DNA of 64,000 nucleotides from Sporofaciens musculi (GTDB lineage Bacteria; Bacillota; Clostridia; Lachnospirales; Lachnospiraceae), in assembly GCF_009830285.1 (NCBI RefSeq), contig NZ_WUQX01000001.1, positions 3,038,501 through 3,102,500 on the forward strand, written 5' to 3'. Of this stretch, positions 31,984-41,272 are shown piece after piece. The position numbers and the translations under genes were made by a program. Numbering within the stretch: the stretch's first letter is position 1; each line of letters opens with the position of its first letter. Under the pieces are notes generated by a model. The model had not been told where the DNA came from. It did not search any database and saw nothing but the letters and a program-made list of their open reading frames with translations.

Positions 31984-33150
31984 CTCCTTCATTTTGTCCA
32001 TAAAACCTCTTTTCTTCTTACCCGTCTTTGTTTCTTTTTCTTTGGAAGCCATATTCAGCGTATTGCCTGACAACTCGTCAAACCTTTTAAGAGCCTCCTT
32101 AGCCTCTGAGCTTAAATGCTCCGGCGTCTGGATTACCAGAGTCACATAATGGTCGCCCCGCACCTGCGAATTACGGACAGACGGAACTCCCTTGCCTTTT
32201 AAACGCACCTTGGTATCCGTCTTTGTTGCCGGTTTCACGGTATAGAGCACTTCCCCGTCCACCGTCTTAACACGAATATCTGCGCCAAGGGCTGCCTGGG
32301 CAAATGAAATCGGTACGGTTGAAAAGATATGCATATCCTGTCTCTGGAAAATAGGATGTCTGGAAACCACAACCTCCACCAGAAGATCTCCTCTGGGGCC
32401 ACCGTTTACGCCCGGCTCACCCTTTTCACGAATCCGAACACTCTGTCCATTGTCGATTCCGGCAGGAATTGTAACCGCAATCTTCTTCCGGTTGGAGGTA
32501 TAACCCGTTCCGCCGCAGTCAGGACATTTATCCCTGATAATCTTACCCGTTCCACCGCAGTCAGGACAGGTCTGGACATTCTGAACCATCCCAAAAAAGG
32601 ACTGCTGTGTGTACACAACCTGGCCTTTGCCTCCACACTTGGGACAAGTCTCCGGTGATGTTCCCGGCTTGGCCCCTGTCCCGCTGCATTTGGAACATGG
32701 GTCCTTCAATACCATATCCAGCTCTTTCTCGCACCCAAATACCGCCTCCTCGAAGGTAATCCGAACACTCTTTCGGATATTCATGCCCTTCATAGGGCCT
32801 TGGCTTGCACGTCCCCTTCGGCCTCCCCCGAACAGATCCCCGAAGATATCGCCAAAGATGTCGCTAAAGTCTGCGCCGCTGAAGTCAAAGCCTCCAAAGC
32901 CTCCTCCGCCTGCGCCGCTTTCAAATGCTGCATGGCCGAACTGGTCATACTGACGCCGTTTATCCGGATCGCTCAAAATCGCGTAAGCCTCCGAAGCCTC
33001 TTTAAACTTCTTCTCAGCCTCCGCATCTCCAGGATTCATGTCAGGGTGGTATTTCTTGGCAACCTGTCTGTATGCTTTTTTAAGAGTTGCGTCGTCAGCG
33101 TCCTTGCTGACGCCCAGCACCTCATAATAATCTCTCTTTGATTCTGCCAT
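31969..33150 (-). CDS. dnaJ: Chaperone DnaJ (Hsp40)
   Basis: This 393-residue co-chaperone delivers unfolded proteins to DnaK and stimulates its ATPase. Start at 33150 ([13 protein letters not shown]) because GGGAG lies just before it. It is a type I DnaJ: J domain at 1-70 with the HPD motif in [11 protein letters not shown], a Gly/Phe-rich linker ([14 protein letters not shown]), four CxxCxGxG zinc motifs ([32 protein letters not shown]) at about 150-215, then the C-terminal peptide-binding domains. It is the last gene of the operon, 217 bases after dnaK. Confidence 0.97.
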   Translation of the reverse strand: MAESKRDYYEVLGVSKDADDATLKKAYRQVAKKYHPDMNPGDAEAEKKFKEASEAYAILSDPDKRRQYDQFGHAAFESGAGGGGFGGFDFSGADFSDIFGDIFGDLFGGGRRGRASQGPMKGMNIRKSVRITFEEAVFGCEKELDMVLKDPCSKCSGTGAKPGTSPETCPKCGGKGQVVYTQQSFFGMVQNVQTCPDCGGTGKIIRDKCPDCGGTGYTSNRKKIAVTIPAGIDNGQSVRIREKGEPGVNGGPRGDLLVEVVVSRHPIFQRQDMHIFSTVPISFAQAALGADIRVKTVDGEVLYTVKPATKTDTKVRLKGKGVPSVRNSQVRGDHYVTLVIQTPEHLSSEAKEALKRFDELSGNTLNMASKEKETKTGKKKRGFMDKMKEAFDD

Positions 33151-33366
33151 TCTTTCTCCCTTTCTTTCCACTTACAAAAAATCTCCGACAGCATGTAACC
33201 TATTCATATATGGAATACAGAAGATAAACGCCGTATACAGACAATTATGAGAAACCTGCAGGTCATCCCTGTATCCTTTGTTCCTCATAATTGCCTGCGC
33301 ATATCATATCTGAATCAATCTACTCTGCTGCAAAGATGTATCTATGGGAAATCTTCTTCCTGCCAA

Positions 33367-35247
33367 TTAAACCTCTTTGTAGTCTCCGTCTACCACATCA
33401 TCGCCCTGGAAGCCCTCTGGCGCCGGACCTGCTCCTGGATTCGGGCCTGCGCCCATGTTGGGGTCTGCGCCCTGCGCCGCTGCGCCTGCCTGCTCATACA
33501 TCTTGGTAAATACCTTCTGAGCGCTTCCCATTAACTTCTCCTTTGCCGCCTTAATCTCAGCAATCTGGGCATCCGTCATGTCGTCCATATTTACCTTGTC
33601 AAGAATCTCTTTCAGAGCCTTGCAGTCTGCCTCTACCTCTGCTTTGTCTGATGCGTCAATCTTATCTCCGACCTCTCCTAATGCCTTCTCTGTCTGGAAC
33701 AGCATGGAATCTGCCTCGTTCTTAGCGTCAATGCCCTCTTTACGCTTCTTATCCTGCGCCTCGAAAGCCGCCGCTTCTTTTACTGCCTTGTCAATATCTT
33801 CATCGGACATGTTAGAGCCTGCCGTAATCGTAATGTGCTGCTCTTTGCCTGTGCCAAGATCCTTCGCGGAAACGTTTACGATACCATTTGCATCAATATC
33901 AAAGGTAACCTCAATCTGCGGTACTCCACGGGGAGCCGGTGCGATTCCATCCAGTCTAAACTGTCCTAAGGACTTATTATCTCTTGCAAACTGTCTCTCA
34001 CCCTGTACTACATTGATATCAACGGCTGTCTGGTTATCTGCCGCAGTTGAGAAAATCTGGCTCTTTTTGGTCGGGATGGTTGTATTTCTCTCAATCAGTC
34101 TTGTAGCTACGCCGCCCATAGTCTCGATTGACAGTGACAGCGGAGTTACGTCCAGAAGAAGGATGTCTCCTGCGCCTGCGTCTCCTGCAAGCTTACCGCC
34201 CTGTACGGATGCGCCCAGAGCCACACACTCATCCGGATTCAGAGACTTGCTTGGCTCCTTGCCTGTCAGTCTCTTTACTTCCTCCTGTACCGCCGGAATA
34301 CGTGTGGAGCCACCTACCAGCAATACCTGACCAAGCTCAGAGGCGTTGATTCCCGCATCGGAAAGGGCTCTCTTTACCGGCTCTGACGTCTTCTCAACAA
34401 GGTCGTGGGTCAGCTCGTCGAACTTCGCCCTTGTCAGATTCATATCGAAATGCTTTGGTCCTTCGGACGTAGCAGTAATAAACGGAAGGTTAATATTGGT
34501 TGTAGTGGCAGAAGACAGCTCTTTTTTCGCCTTCTCTGCCGCTTCCCTTAATCTCTGAAGAGCCATCTTATCTGTAGATAAGTCCACACCCTCCTGCTTC
34601 TTGAATTCTGCAATCATATAGTCTGTAAGCTTCTGGTCAAAGTCGTCGCCGCCAAGACGGTTATTTCCCGCTGTAGACAATACCTCGATTACGCCGTCGC
34701 CAATCTCGATGATGGAAACGTCGAACGTACCGCCTCCCAGGTCATAGACCATAATCTTCTGCTCCTTCTCATTGTCAAGACCATATGCAAGAGCCGCTGC
34801 CGTAGGCTCGTTAATAATACGCTTCACGTCAAGACCTGCAATCTTACCTGCATCCTTGGTTGCCTGGCGCTGTGCATCGTTGAAGTAAGCCGGTACTGTG
34901 ATAACCGCTTCTGTTACCTTCTCGCCCAGATAACCTTCTGCGTCTGCCTTCAACTTCTGAAGGATCATAGCAGAAATCTCCTGAGGCGAATACTTCTTCT
35001 CGTCAATAGCTACCCTGTAATCGCTTCCCATCTCTCTCTTAATAGAAGAAATGGTTCTCTCTGCGTTGGTTACTGCCTGACGCTTTGCCGGCTCGCCTAC
35101 CAGACGCTCTCCCGTCTTGGAAAATGCCACTACAGACGGTGTGGTTCTTGCTCCTTCTGTATTCGCGATGACCGCTGGCTGGCCGCCTTCCATAACTGCC
35201 ACACAACTGTTTGTTGTACCTAAGTCAATACCTATGATTTTGCCCAT
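33367..35247 (-). CDS. dnaK: Chaperone DnaK (Hsp70)
   Basis: This 626-residue ATP-dependent chaperone folds and protects proteins in the cytoplasm. The N-terminal ATPase carries [17 protein letters not shown], the second phosphate loop [10 protein letters not shown] and the [12 protein letters not shown] segment. The substrate domain begins after the [14 protein letters not shown] linker, and the C-terminus is a Gly/Ala/Asn-rich tail. Length is normal for Gram-positive DnaK, which lack the extra loop of Gram-negative proteins. AGGAGG precedes the start. It is the third gene of the operon controlled by HrcA. Confidence 0.98.
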   Translation of the reverse strand: MGKIIGIDLGTTNSCVAVMEGGQPAVIANTEGARTTPSVVAFSKTGERLVGEPAKRQAVTNAERTISSIKREMGSDYRVAIDEKKYSPQEISAMILQKLKADAEGYLGEKVTEAVITVPAYFNDAQRQATKDAGKIAGLDVKRIINEPTAAALAYGLDNEKEQKIMVYDLGGGTFDVSIIEIGDGVIEVLSTAGNNRLGGDDFDQKLTDYMIAEFKKQEGVDLSTDKMALQRLREAAEKAKKELSSATTTNINLPFITATSEGPKHFDMNLTRAKFDELTHDLVEKTSEPVKRALSDAGINASELGQVLLVGGSTRIPAVQEEVKRLTGKEPSKSLNPDECVALGASVQGGKLAGDAGAGDILLLDVTPLSLSIETMGGVATRLIERNTTIPTKKSQIFSTAADNQTAVDINVVQGERQFARDNKSLGQFRLDGIAPAPRGVPQIEVTFDIDANGIVNVSAKDLGTGKEQHITITAGSNMSDEDIDKAVKEAAAFEAQDKKRKEGIDAKNEADSMLFQTEKALGEVGDKIDASDKAEVEADCKALKEILDKVNMDDMTDAQIAEIKAAKEKLMGSAQKVFTKMYEQAGAAAQGADPNMGAGPNPGAGPAPEGFQGDDVVDGDYKEV

Positions 35248-35341
35248 TTTTATTTCCTCCTGTTAATTTGTTGTTTACAAGATTTACAAGTTGTTTGTTT
35301 GATTCACTAGCCTTATATCATACCTGGCCAAGTGCTCAATG

Positions 35342-36034
35342 TCAGTTTGCCACCTTTACCATGCTGTGTCTCACTACAGAGTCGCGGTACATGTAACCTT
35401 TCTGGAATTCCTCGGCTACTATGTTCTCACCGAAATTCTCATCGTCCACATGCATCACTGCATTGTGGAAATCCGGATTGAATTCCTGGCCTACCGCCTC
35501 AATCGGCTTGACTCCGGCGCTCTCCAGCGTGGTCATTAACTGCTTATACACCTTCTCCATCCCTTGAATAAAGGGATCCTCTTTTTCTTCCCCCTTGACA
35601 GCCCCAAGCCCTCGCTCGAAATTGTCAACCACCGGAAGAATCTTATCTATGATATCTTTCGCGCCAATCTCGTACATCTGGGATTTTTCCTTATCCGTAC
35701 GCTTGCGGAAGTTATCAAACTCTGCCATCTGACGGGTGAGCCTGTCTGTCAGCTCATCGATCTTCTCATCCTTCTTATCCTTCTTATTCTTCTTGCCAAA
35801 AAACTTCTTGCCAGACTTTTGGTCATTCTCTCCGGCTTCTGTATCGCCGTCATCTTCACTGGCCTCTGCTTCGTCCTCACATCCCTCTTGAGCTTCATCC
35901 TTCTTGGGTCCATGTTCCTCACAGCCGTCCTTTGGTTCTGCCTCGGAATCCTTCGCTTCCTCAGCCGCCTTCTTCGCTTCCTCTACGGCTTCCTTTACCA
36001 TATCTTCCTGGCTTTTCTCCTTCTGCTTCTCCAA
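35342..36034 (-). CDS. grpE: Nucleotide exchange factor GrpE
   Basis: This 230-residue protein releases ADP from DnaK. An unusually long acidic/Lys-rich N-terminal region (about 85 residues, including KEAVEEAKKAAEEAKD and the repeated EDEAEASEDD type) precedes the conserved part. The conserved region begins as a coiled coil (IDELTDRLTRQMAEFDNFRKRTDKE) and ends with the beta-wing domain (EFNPDFHNAVMHV through EEFQKGYMYRDSVVRHSMVKVAN). It lies between hrcA and dnaK, 16 bases after hrcA. Confidence 0.96.
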   Translation of the reverse strand: MEKQKEKSQEDMVKEAVEEAKKAAEEAKDSEAEPKDGCEEHGPKKDEAQEGCEDEAEASEDDGDTEAGENDQKSGKKFFGKKNKKDKKDEKIDELTDRLTRQMAEFDNFRKRTDKEKSQMYEIGAKDIIDKILPVVDNFERGLGAVKGEEKEDPFIQGMEKVYKQLMTTLESAGVKPIEAVGQEFNPDFHNAVMHVDDENFGENIVAEEFQKGYMYRDSVVRHSMVKVAN

Positions 36035-36050
36035 GGGTTATTCCACCTTT

Positions 36051-37091
36051 CTATTCTTTTTTATGAAACATCTGATCCAACTCGTTCTGGAGTCTTTTCA
36101 TTGATTTTAATACATGTTCATAATCCATTCTCTTTGGCCCGATAATACCTATCGTTCCCTTCATACCGTCTCCTAATTCATAAGTTGCAGTAACAACACT
36201 GCAATCTTTCATGTTCTGTACCGGAGTCTCGTCTCCGATATACACCTGAATTCCCGTATTATCCTCCTTCGCCAGCGTCTGCGTCACCAGCTCAGTCAAC
36301 TGCTGCTTCTCCTCGAAAGCATTAATGATCTCCTGTGCGCTCTGATTATCGCTTAGCTCAGGATATTTAAAAATATTCGTCGCACCGCTTGTGTAAATCT
36401 GCATATCTTCATCAATCTGTATCGCGTCCGCAACTGCATCCAATACATTTCCAATTACGCTGCTGTGGATTCCTGCCTGCTCTTTTAGTCTTGCAATCAG
36501 CCCCAGATTAATCTCCTCGATGGACATGCCGTTAAGCGTTGTGTTCAAAAGCATATTCAGCTTCAAAAGATTCTCATTGCTAAGAGCTTCCTCCACCGGA
36601 ATAATCTTATTCTTAATCACATTGCCTCCAAGGACAATCACCGCAATTACCTGCTCCGCATCCACCATGGATAACTGAATGAACTTAATCTTATTGGCGT
36701 TATTCATGGGGGTGGAAACCATGGTGGCATAGTTCGTGTTGCTTGCCAGAACCTTAGCCGCCTGCTTAAGAAGCAATTCCATCCGGTCTGCCTTGTCAAG
36801 CATCTGCTCCTGCATCTCATTGAGCTCCTGCTCCTTCTCCTCCATCAGCATATCTACATAGAGCCTGTAGCCCTTATCCGAAGGAATCCGGCCAGCCGAC
36901 GTGTGGGGCTGCATGATGTAGCCCAGTTCTTCCAGATCTGCCATCTCGTTGCGAATCGTCGCAGAGCTTAAATTTAAATCCGTATACTTGGAGATCGTCC
37001 TGGAGCCCACAGGCTCGCCCGTCTCAAGATAATTCTTGATAATTGCATGCAGAATCTTCATCTTGCGGTCACTAAGACCGTGTTCTGTCAC
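36051..37091 (-). CDS. hrcA: Heat-inducible transcription repressor HrcA
   Basis: This 346-residue repressor binds CIRCE elements and is stabilised by GroEL (known). It starts with GTG at 37091 after AGGAGGAGG. The N-terminal winged helix has LHAIIKNYLETGEPVGSRTISK and SSATIRNEMADLEELGYI. A GAF-like domain and the C-terminal HrcA domain (GTIGIIGPKRMDYEHVLKSM) complete the normal length. A perfect CIRCE element lies 30 bases upstream, so the operon is autoregulated. Confidence 0.97.
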   Translation of the reverse strand: MTEHGLSDRKMKILHAIIKNYLETGEPVGSRTISKYTDLNLSSATIRNEMADLEELGYIMQPHTSAGRIPSDKGYRLYVDMLMEEKEQELNEMQEQMLDKADRMELLLKQAAKVLASNTNYATMVSTPMNNANKIKFIQLSMVDAEQVIAVIVLGGNVIKNKIIPVEEALSNENLLKLNMLLNTTLNGMSIEEINLGLIARLKEQAGIHSSVIGNVLDAVADAIQIDEDMQIYTSGATNIFKYPELSDNQSAQEIINAFEEKQQLTELVTQTLAKEDNTGIQVYIGDETPVQNMKDCSVVTATYELGDGMKGTIGIIGPKRMDYEHVLKSMKRLQNELDQMFHKKE

Positions 37092-37120
37092 TGTCTACCT
37101 CCTCCTTCCGGATTCTTCTG

Positions 37121-37147
37121 TTAGCACTCTACATTTTTGAGTGCTAA
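37121..37147. promoter_or_regulatory. CIRCE operator of the heat-shock operon
   Basis: TTAGCACTC (37121-37129), nine bases, GAGTGCTAA (37139-37147): a perfect match to the CIRCE consensus. It is the binding site for HrcA and lies between the promoter and the hrcA start. Confidence 0.98.
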
Positions 37148-37161
37148 CATCTTCGACTACT

Positions 37162-37190
37162 AATGTATCACTCCCCATTTCTTTTGTCAA
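37162..37190 (-). promoter_or_regulatory. Sigma-A-type promoter of the hrcA operon
   Basis: On the - strand, TTGACA (complement of 37185-37190) is followed after 17 bases by TACATT (complement of 37162-37167), 15 bases upstream of the CIRCE element. The placement of CIRCE at the transcript start is the usual HrcA arrangement. Confidence 0.8.
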
Positions 37191-37215
37191 CACTCTTTAT
37201 ATTTTTTTTATACTT

Positions 37216-37251
37216 AAAAAGTCCCGTCCCTGGTTATCCCAGGCACAGGAC
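37216..37251 (-). terminator. Terminator of the small gene upstream of hrcA
   Basis: GTCCCGTCCCTGG (37221-37233) pairs with CCAGGCACAGGAC (37239-37251), 11 of 13 positions plus a wobble. On the - strand five T follow (complement of 37216-37220). Confidence 0.75.
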
Positions 37252-37299
37252 ATTTTCTTATTCATATAGGCTTCGTATGTATCCCCAATTCCAGACTCA

Positions 37300-37593
37300 C
37301 TAACTCAGTTCAATCTTCTGGGCTTCCTCCGGCTTAAACTCGTTCTCCAGGTCATAAATGTTATGTCCTGTGGACTCGCCCAGCACTCGTCCCTCCAGAG
37401 AATAGCAGCGGATGAATCTCTTAACGTCAATACTGGACCAGTGCTCCACATCCCAGCTCATATAACCATCTGCATCCGTCTTCTTCTCCTTCAGGTACAG
37501 GTCTACCTGGCGGCCATCCCTCATAATGTCAATTAACCCCTTGGTTCCATCCACTTCCACTTCTACTTTCTTTACTGCATCATACACTTTCAT
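37300..37593 (-). CDS. Small conserved protein of unknown function
   Basis: This 97-residue soluble protein (MKVYDAVKKVEVEVDGTKG ... DLENEFKPEEAQKIELS) has its own ribosome site (AGGAGGG) and its own terminator, and stands alone between rarA and the heat-shock operon. Short alternating strands and an acidic character suggest a small beta domain. I do not recognise the family and see no catalytic or metal-binding motif. Confidence 0.7.
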   Translation of the reverse strand: MKVYDAVKKVEVEVDGTKGLIDIMRDGRQVDLYLKEKKTDADGYMSWDVEHWSSIDVKRFIRCYSLEGRVLGESTGHNIYDLENEFKPEEAQKIELS

Positions 37594-37697
37594 CTTGATA
37601 TTCCCTCCTAAATATTAAGAACGCCTTGCTTCTATGGTTCGATTATACTCTTTCAGACATAAAATGTAAAGCCCTCCCAGGAACGCCGTCCCTTACG

Positions 37698-39014
37698 CTA
37701 CTGCCTCCTTATGAACTCCATCCACTCCCGAATCTCCTTCTCATGCCCATTGTCCGACGGCTCATAGAATCTGGCGTCACGAATCTCGTCAGGAAGATAC
37801 TGCTGCTTTACATAATGATTGGGATAATCGTGAGCATACTGATAGCCAATCCCCCGTCCAAGCTTTCCTGAGCTCTTGTAATGGGCGTCCTGAAGGTGAG
37901 CAGGAACCGTAGTCCTATGCTGCTTTACATTTTCAAAGGCAACAAAAATAGCATTGCACGCAGAATTACTCTTTGGCGCCGTCGCCACATACAGGACTGC
38001 CTGGGACAGAATAATCTGCGCCTCCGGCATTCCAATCCTCTCCACAGCCTGCGCCGCTGACACCGCCACCGTAAGAGCCATGGGGTCTGCATTTCCCACG
38101 TCCTCAGAGGCGCAAATCATAATTCTCCTGGCAATGAACTTGATGTCCTCACCTGCGTACAGCATCTTCGCCAGATAATAGACAGCCGCGTCCGCATCCG
38201 ACCCACGCATACTCTTAATAAATGCGGAAATGGTATCGTAGTGGTTGTCTCCTGTCTTGTCATAACGCACTACCCGTTTCTGGATACACTCCGCCGCCAC
38301 CTCAAGGGTAATATGAATCCTGCCGTCCCCGCTTTTTTCTGTCGTCAGGATTCCAAGCTCCACCGCATTCAACGCATTCCTGGCATCTCCTCCGGAAATA
38401 TCTGCTAAAAATTCTAAGGCGTCGTCATCAATATCTGCATCATAACTCCCCATTCCCTTTTCTGTATCGTAAACCGCCCGACGAAGCACAGTCTTAATAT
38501 CCTCCCTAGAAAGGGGCTTTAGCTCAAAGATACTAGAGCGGGAAATCAGGGCGCCATTTACCTCAAAATATGGGTTCTCCGTGGTTGCGCCAATCAGGAT
38601 AATCGTTCCGTCCTCCACAAACGGCAGAAGATAGTCCTGCTGTCCCTTATTGAACCTGTGAATCTCGTCCACAAACAGGATGGTGCGCTTCTGATACATA
38701 CCAAGGGTCTCCTTAGCCTTTAGCACCACGGCCTCCATATCCTTCTTTCCCGCCACCGTCGCATTAATCTGGGTAAACTCTGCGCTGGTGGTATTGGCAA
38801 TCACCTTGGCAAGAGTGGTCTTCCCTGTCCCCGGCGGCCCGTAAAATATAATTGAGCTTAACTTGTCCGCCTTGATGGCACGGTACAAAAGCTTATCCTT
38901 CCCAATGATGTGCTGCTGCCCCACCACCTCGTCAAGAGTCGCCGGACGCAGCCTTGACGCCAGAGGCGCCTCCCTGTCCATGTTTTTTTCTCTTGCATAT
39001 TCAAATAAATCCAT
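37698..39014 (-). CDS. rarA: Replication-associated recombination protein RarA (MgsA)
   Basis: This 438-residue AAA+ ATPase acts at stalled replication forks and interacts with single-strand-binding protein (known). It shows RPATLDEVVGQQHIIG, Walker A GPPGTGKTTLAKV, Walker B ILFVDEIHRFN, the sensor GATTENPYFEVN and the C-terminal domain with MRGSDADAAVYYLAKML and GRGIGYQYAHDYPNHYVKQQYLPDE. The C-terminal NHYVKQQYLP motif is diagnostic for the family. It is followed by tcdA upstream on the same strand with a 21-base gap. Confidence 0.96.
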   Translation of the reverse strand: MDLFEYAREKNMDREAPLASRLRPATLDEVVGQQHIIGKDKLLYRAIKADKLSSIIFYGPPGTGKTTLAKVIANTTSAEFTQINATVAGKKDMEAVVLKAKETLGMYQKRTILFVDEIHRFNKGQQDYLLPFVEDGTIILIGATTENPYFEVNGALISRSSIFELKPLSREDIKTVLRRAVYDTEKGMGSYDADIDDDALEFLADISGGDARNALNAVELGILTTEKSGDGRIHITLEVAAECIQKRVVRYDKTGDNHYDTISAFIKSMRGSDADAAVYYLAKMLYAGEDIKFIARRIMICASEDVGNADPMALTVAVSAAQAVERIGMPEAQIILSQAVLYVATAPKSNSACNAIFVAFENVKQHRTTVPAHLQDAHYKSSGKLGRGIGYQYAHDYPNHYVKQQYLPDEIRDARFYEPSDNGHEKEIREWMEFIRRQ

Positions 39015-39035
39015 AGCCTGATTTCTCCTTTTGCT

Positions 39036-39764
39036 CTATATTCCGGCAAGCTCACGGATTACCTCGCCGGCAATCAAAAGCCCCGCCACAGGGGGGACGA
39101 AGGAAACACTTCCGGGAACTCCCCGCCTGTGCTCCTTCTCCTGATTAGTTTTTACTTCCTCAACCGACGCAGACACCCTTATCGGCTTCTCCGGCGAATA
39201 CAGCACCTTTAAATGCTCGATTCCCCTGGCGCGAAGCTCCCTTCTCATGACCTTGCACAGAGGACACACACTGGTCTTACTGATATCCGTAATCTCAAAC
39301 AACTCCCCATGCAGCTTATTTCCAGTTCCCATACTGCTGATGATGGGAAGCCCATAGTCAATAGCTCTCTGGATGAGAGCCAGCTTCGCTGTCACCGTGT
39401 CGATTGCGTCAACAATGTAATCCGGCTTCTGAGCAAAAATCTCCTCCATATTTTCCGGCAGCACGAAGCGCTCATAAGTAATCACCTCCGTCTGAGGGCT
39501 GATATCCTTAATCTTCGCCTTCATAACCCTGGTCTTATACTGTCCCACCGTACTGTGCATTGCAATGGACTGACGGTTGATATTCGACACAGAAACCCTG
39601 TCATGATCCACCAAAATCAGCTTCCCTACGCCGCTTCGGGCCAGCGCCTCAATACAGTGGGAGCCCACGCCTCCCACCCCAAGCACCATCACCGAAGCCG
39701 CCCGAAGTCGTGCAAGCCCCTCGCTTCCGATCAATAATTCTGTTCTGGCAAATTCATTTTCCAT
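39036..39764 (-). CDS. tcdA: tRNA threonylcarbamoyladenosine dehydratase TcdA (CsdL/YgdL-like)
   Basis: This 242-residue E1-like enzyme cyclises t6A37 of tRNAs using ATP. The N-terminus has the dinucleotide-binding GVGGVGSHCIEALARSGVG, and DHDRVSVSNINRQ follows, the signature of ThiF/MoeB-type adenylating enzymes. The C-terminal part contains a CxxC (SVCPLCKVMRRELRARGI) and FVPPVAGLLIAGEVI. Length is close to the usual 240-270 residues. It forms a short operon with rarA. Confidence 0.92.
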   Translation of the reverse strand: MENEFARTELLIGSEGLARLRAASVMVLGVGGVGSHCIEALARSGVGKLILVDHDRVSVSNINRQSIAMHSTVGQYKTRVMKAKIKDISPQTEVITYERFVLPENMEEIFAQKPDYIVDAIDTVTAKLALIQRAIDYGLPIISSMGTGNKLHGELFEITDISKTSVCPLCKVMRRELRARGIEHLKVLYSPEKPIRVSASVEEVKTNQEKEHRRGVPGSVSFVPPVAGLLIAGEVIRELAGI

Positions 39765-39796
39765 TTTTCCTCTCCCGTCTTATACCCAAAGGCACA

Positions 39797-40531
39797 CTAA
39801 TCCATAAGCAATTCATCCACAGTCACAAATTCAAATCCCTTTTTCTTCAGAATATCCACAATCCTAAGGGCAGCATCCACACTGGAATCGTAACAGTCAT
39901 GCAGAAGAATAATATCATTCTCCTCGGTTTCCGTCACTACCTTATTCACAACTTCCTCCACATTCTTTGTCGTCCAGTCCAGAGGGTCAACACTCCACAT
40001 CACAGGCAGCACATCCAGCTCCTCTTCCAACTCCTCCTGCCAGAGTCCAAAGGGCGGACGCATATATTCCACATGCTCTCCCGTAATCGAGCTGATAACA
40101 CGGTCTGTCTCCATAATCTCTTTCTTGGCGTCCTCATCCGAAAGCTTGGTAATCTCCACATGGCTGTAAGTATGGTTCCCAATAAGATGCCCCTCCTCAT
40201 AGAGACGTTTAACCAGCTCTGGATTTTCCTCGGCATTCTTCCCAATCAGAAAAAATGTACCTTTAATTCCCCTCTCCTTAAGTCCGTCCAACAGCCGGCC
40301 AGTACAGTGAGCGCTTGGACCGTCATCAAAGGTGATTGCGATACGCGGCGCCTCCCCTTCCATAGAGGAAGTCTTATGTTCTATTGTTTCCTTGGTCGTC
40401 CCCTTCATCCCCGTCTTTTGTCCATCGCCAATCCTACCCAATGAAATTCCCAAAAATTGAAACAGACAGAACATATAGAGCAGGCCGCACAGAATCAATA
40501 TCTTAAAGTAGTCCTGTTTCTTCATATCCAC
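39797..40531 (-). CDS. Polysaccharide deacetylase (NodB domain), membrane-anchored
   Basis: This 244-residue enzyme has an N-terminal membrane anchor (ILCGLLYMFCLFQFLGIS, residues 12-29). The CE4 domain carries the catalytic ITFDDGPSAHCTGRLL, the metal-binding NHTYSHVEI, RPPFGLWQ, and a late HDCYDSS motif. Relatives deacetylate peptidoglycan or extracellular glycans and can confer lysozyme resistance. It is close in size to the PdaA/YlxY-like group. It stands alone between tcdA and a strong hairpin at 40573-40604. Confidence 0.9.
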   Translation of the reverse strand: MDMKKQDYFKILILCGLLYMFCLFQFLGISLGRIGDGQKTGMKGTTKETIEHKTSSMEGEAPRIAITFDDGPSAHCTGRLLDGLKERGIKGTFFLIGKNAEENPELVKRLYEEGHLIGNHTYSHVEITKLSDEDAKKEIMETDRVISSITGEHVEYMRPPFGLWQEELEEELDVLPVMWSVDPLDWTTKNVEEVVNKVVTETEENDIILLHDCYDSSVDAALRIVDILKKKGFEFVTVDELLMD

Positions 40532-40572
40532 ACCTCAGATTACAATACCCTTCTTACTATATGTATGTAGGG

Positions 40573-40604
40573 GGGACGCAGTAAAATGCGCTTTACTGCG
40601 TCCC
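40573..40604. repeat. Perfect 13-bp inverted repeat in the gap before the deacetylase gene
   Basis: GGGACGCAGTAAA (40573-40585) and TTTACTGCGTCCC (40592-40604) pair perfectly around ATGCGC. There is no T-run on either side, so it is not a textbook terminator. It may terminate the flavin reductase message or serve as a protein-binding palindrome. Confidence 0.6.
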
Positions 40605-40645
40605 AAATCAAAAAGACATGTATCTATTGAAATGTGGTAGATTTA

Positions 40646-41254
40646 TTACCGCTTCTTTACACTAAAGCCGAACCCTCCAAGCTCTTTGCCAAGTCCCAGG
40701 TATTCTCCGTGGGAATAGGCCAAAAGCCCTGTAGAGTTCAATTCAAACTTTCCCTTCTTATTCATATATTTTTCGTCTGCCTGAACCGCCGCAACCCTTG
40801 CAAGGAACATATGATGGGAGCCAAGCTCACGAACCTCTGTCACCTTGCATTCAATATTGACCGGACTCTCCAGAATCACAGGGGCAAACTTAAGCTTCGC
40901 CGCCTCGCCCTTTGTCAGCTTCATTTCCTTCCATTTATCCACATCCCTGCCAGACTTTACGCCGCACCAGTCAGTAGCAAAGGCCAATTCTTCTGTGGTC
41001 AAGTTGACCACAAATTCCCCTGTCTCGCGAATCATATGGTAGGAATAACGCTCTGGTCTCACGGAAATATAGAGCATGGCAGGATCAGAGCAGACTGTTC
41101 CAGTCCAGGCCACAGTCAGGATGTTGGAATTGCCCTCCTTATCCGATGCGCTGACCATCACAGCCGGAAGGGGATACAGCATATTGCCCGCCTTCCAAAT
41201 CTGTCTGTTTCCCGCCTTCTTCCCTTTTATTTTCTTCTTGTCTGTATTCTTCAT
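40646..41254 (-). CDS. Flavin reductase/flavoredoxin-like FMN-binding protein
   Basis: This 202-residue protein belongs to the split-barrel flavin reductase family that binds FMN and reduces it with NAD(P)H or accepts electrons from ferredoxin. Visible features are PLPAVMVSASDKEGNSNILTVAWTG, the PAMLYISVRPERYSYHMI segment and a final HGEYLGLGKELGGFGFSVKKR. The N-terminal KKKIKGKKAGNRQIW extension is basic. It is 18 bases downstream of the pyrophosphatase gene and may be co-transcribed. The physiological partner is unknown. Confidence 0.88.
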   Translation of the reverse strand: MKNTDKKKIKGKKAGNRQIWKAGNMLYPLPAVMVSASDKEGNSNILTVAWTGTVCSDPAMLYISVRPERYSYHMIRETGEFVVNLTTEELAFATDWCGVKSGRDVDKWKEMKLTKGEAAKLKFAPVILESPVNIECKVTEVRELGSHHMFLARVAAVQADEKYMNKKGKFELNSTGLLAYSHGEYLGLGKELGGFGFSVKKR

Positions 41255-41272
41255 CCAAGCACTCCTTTTTGT

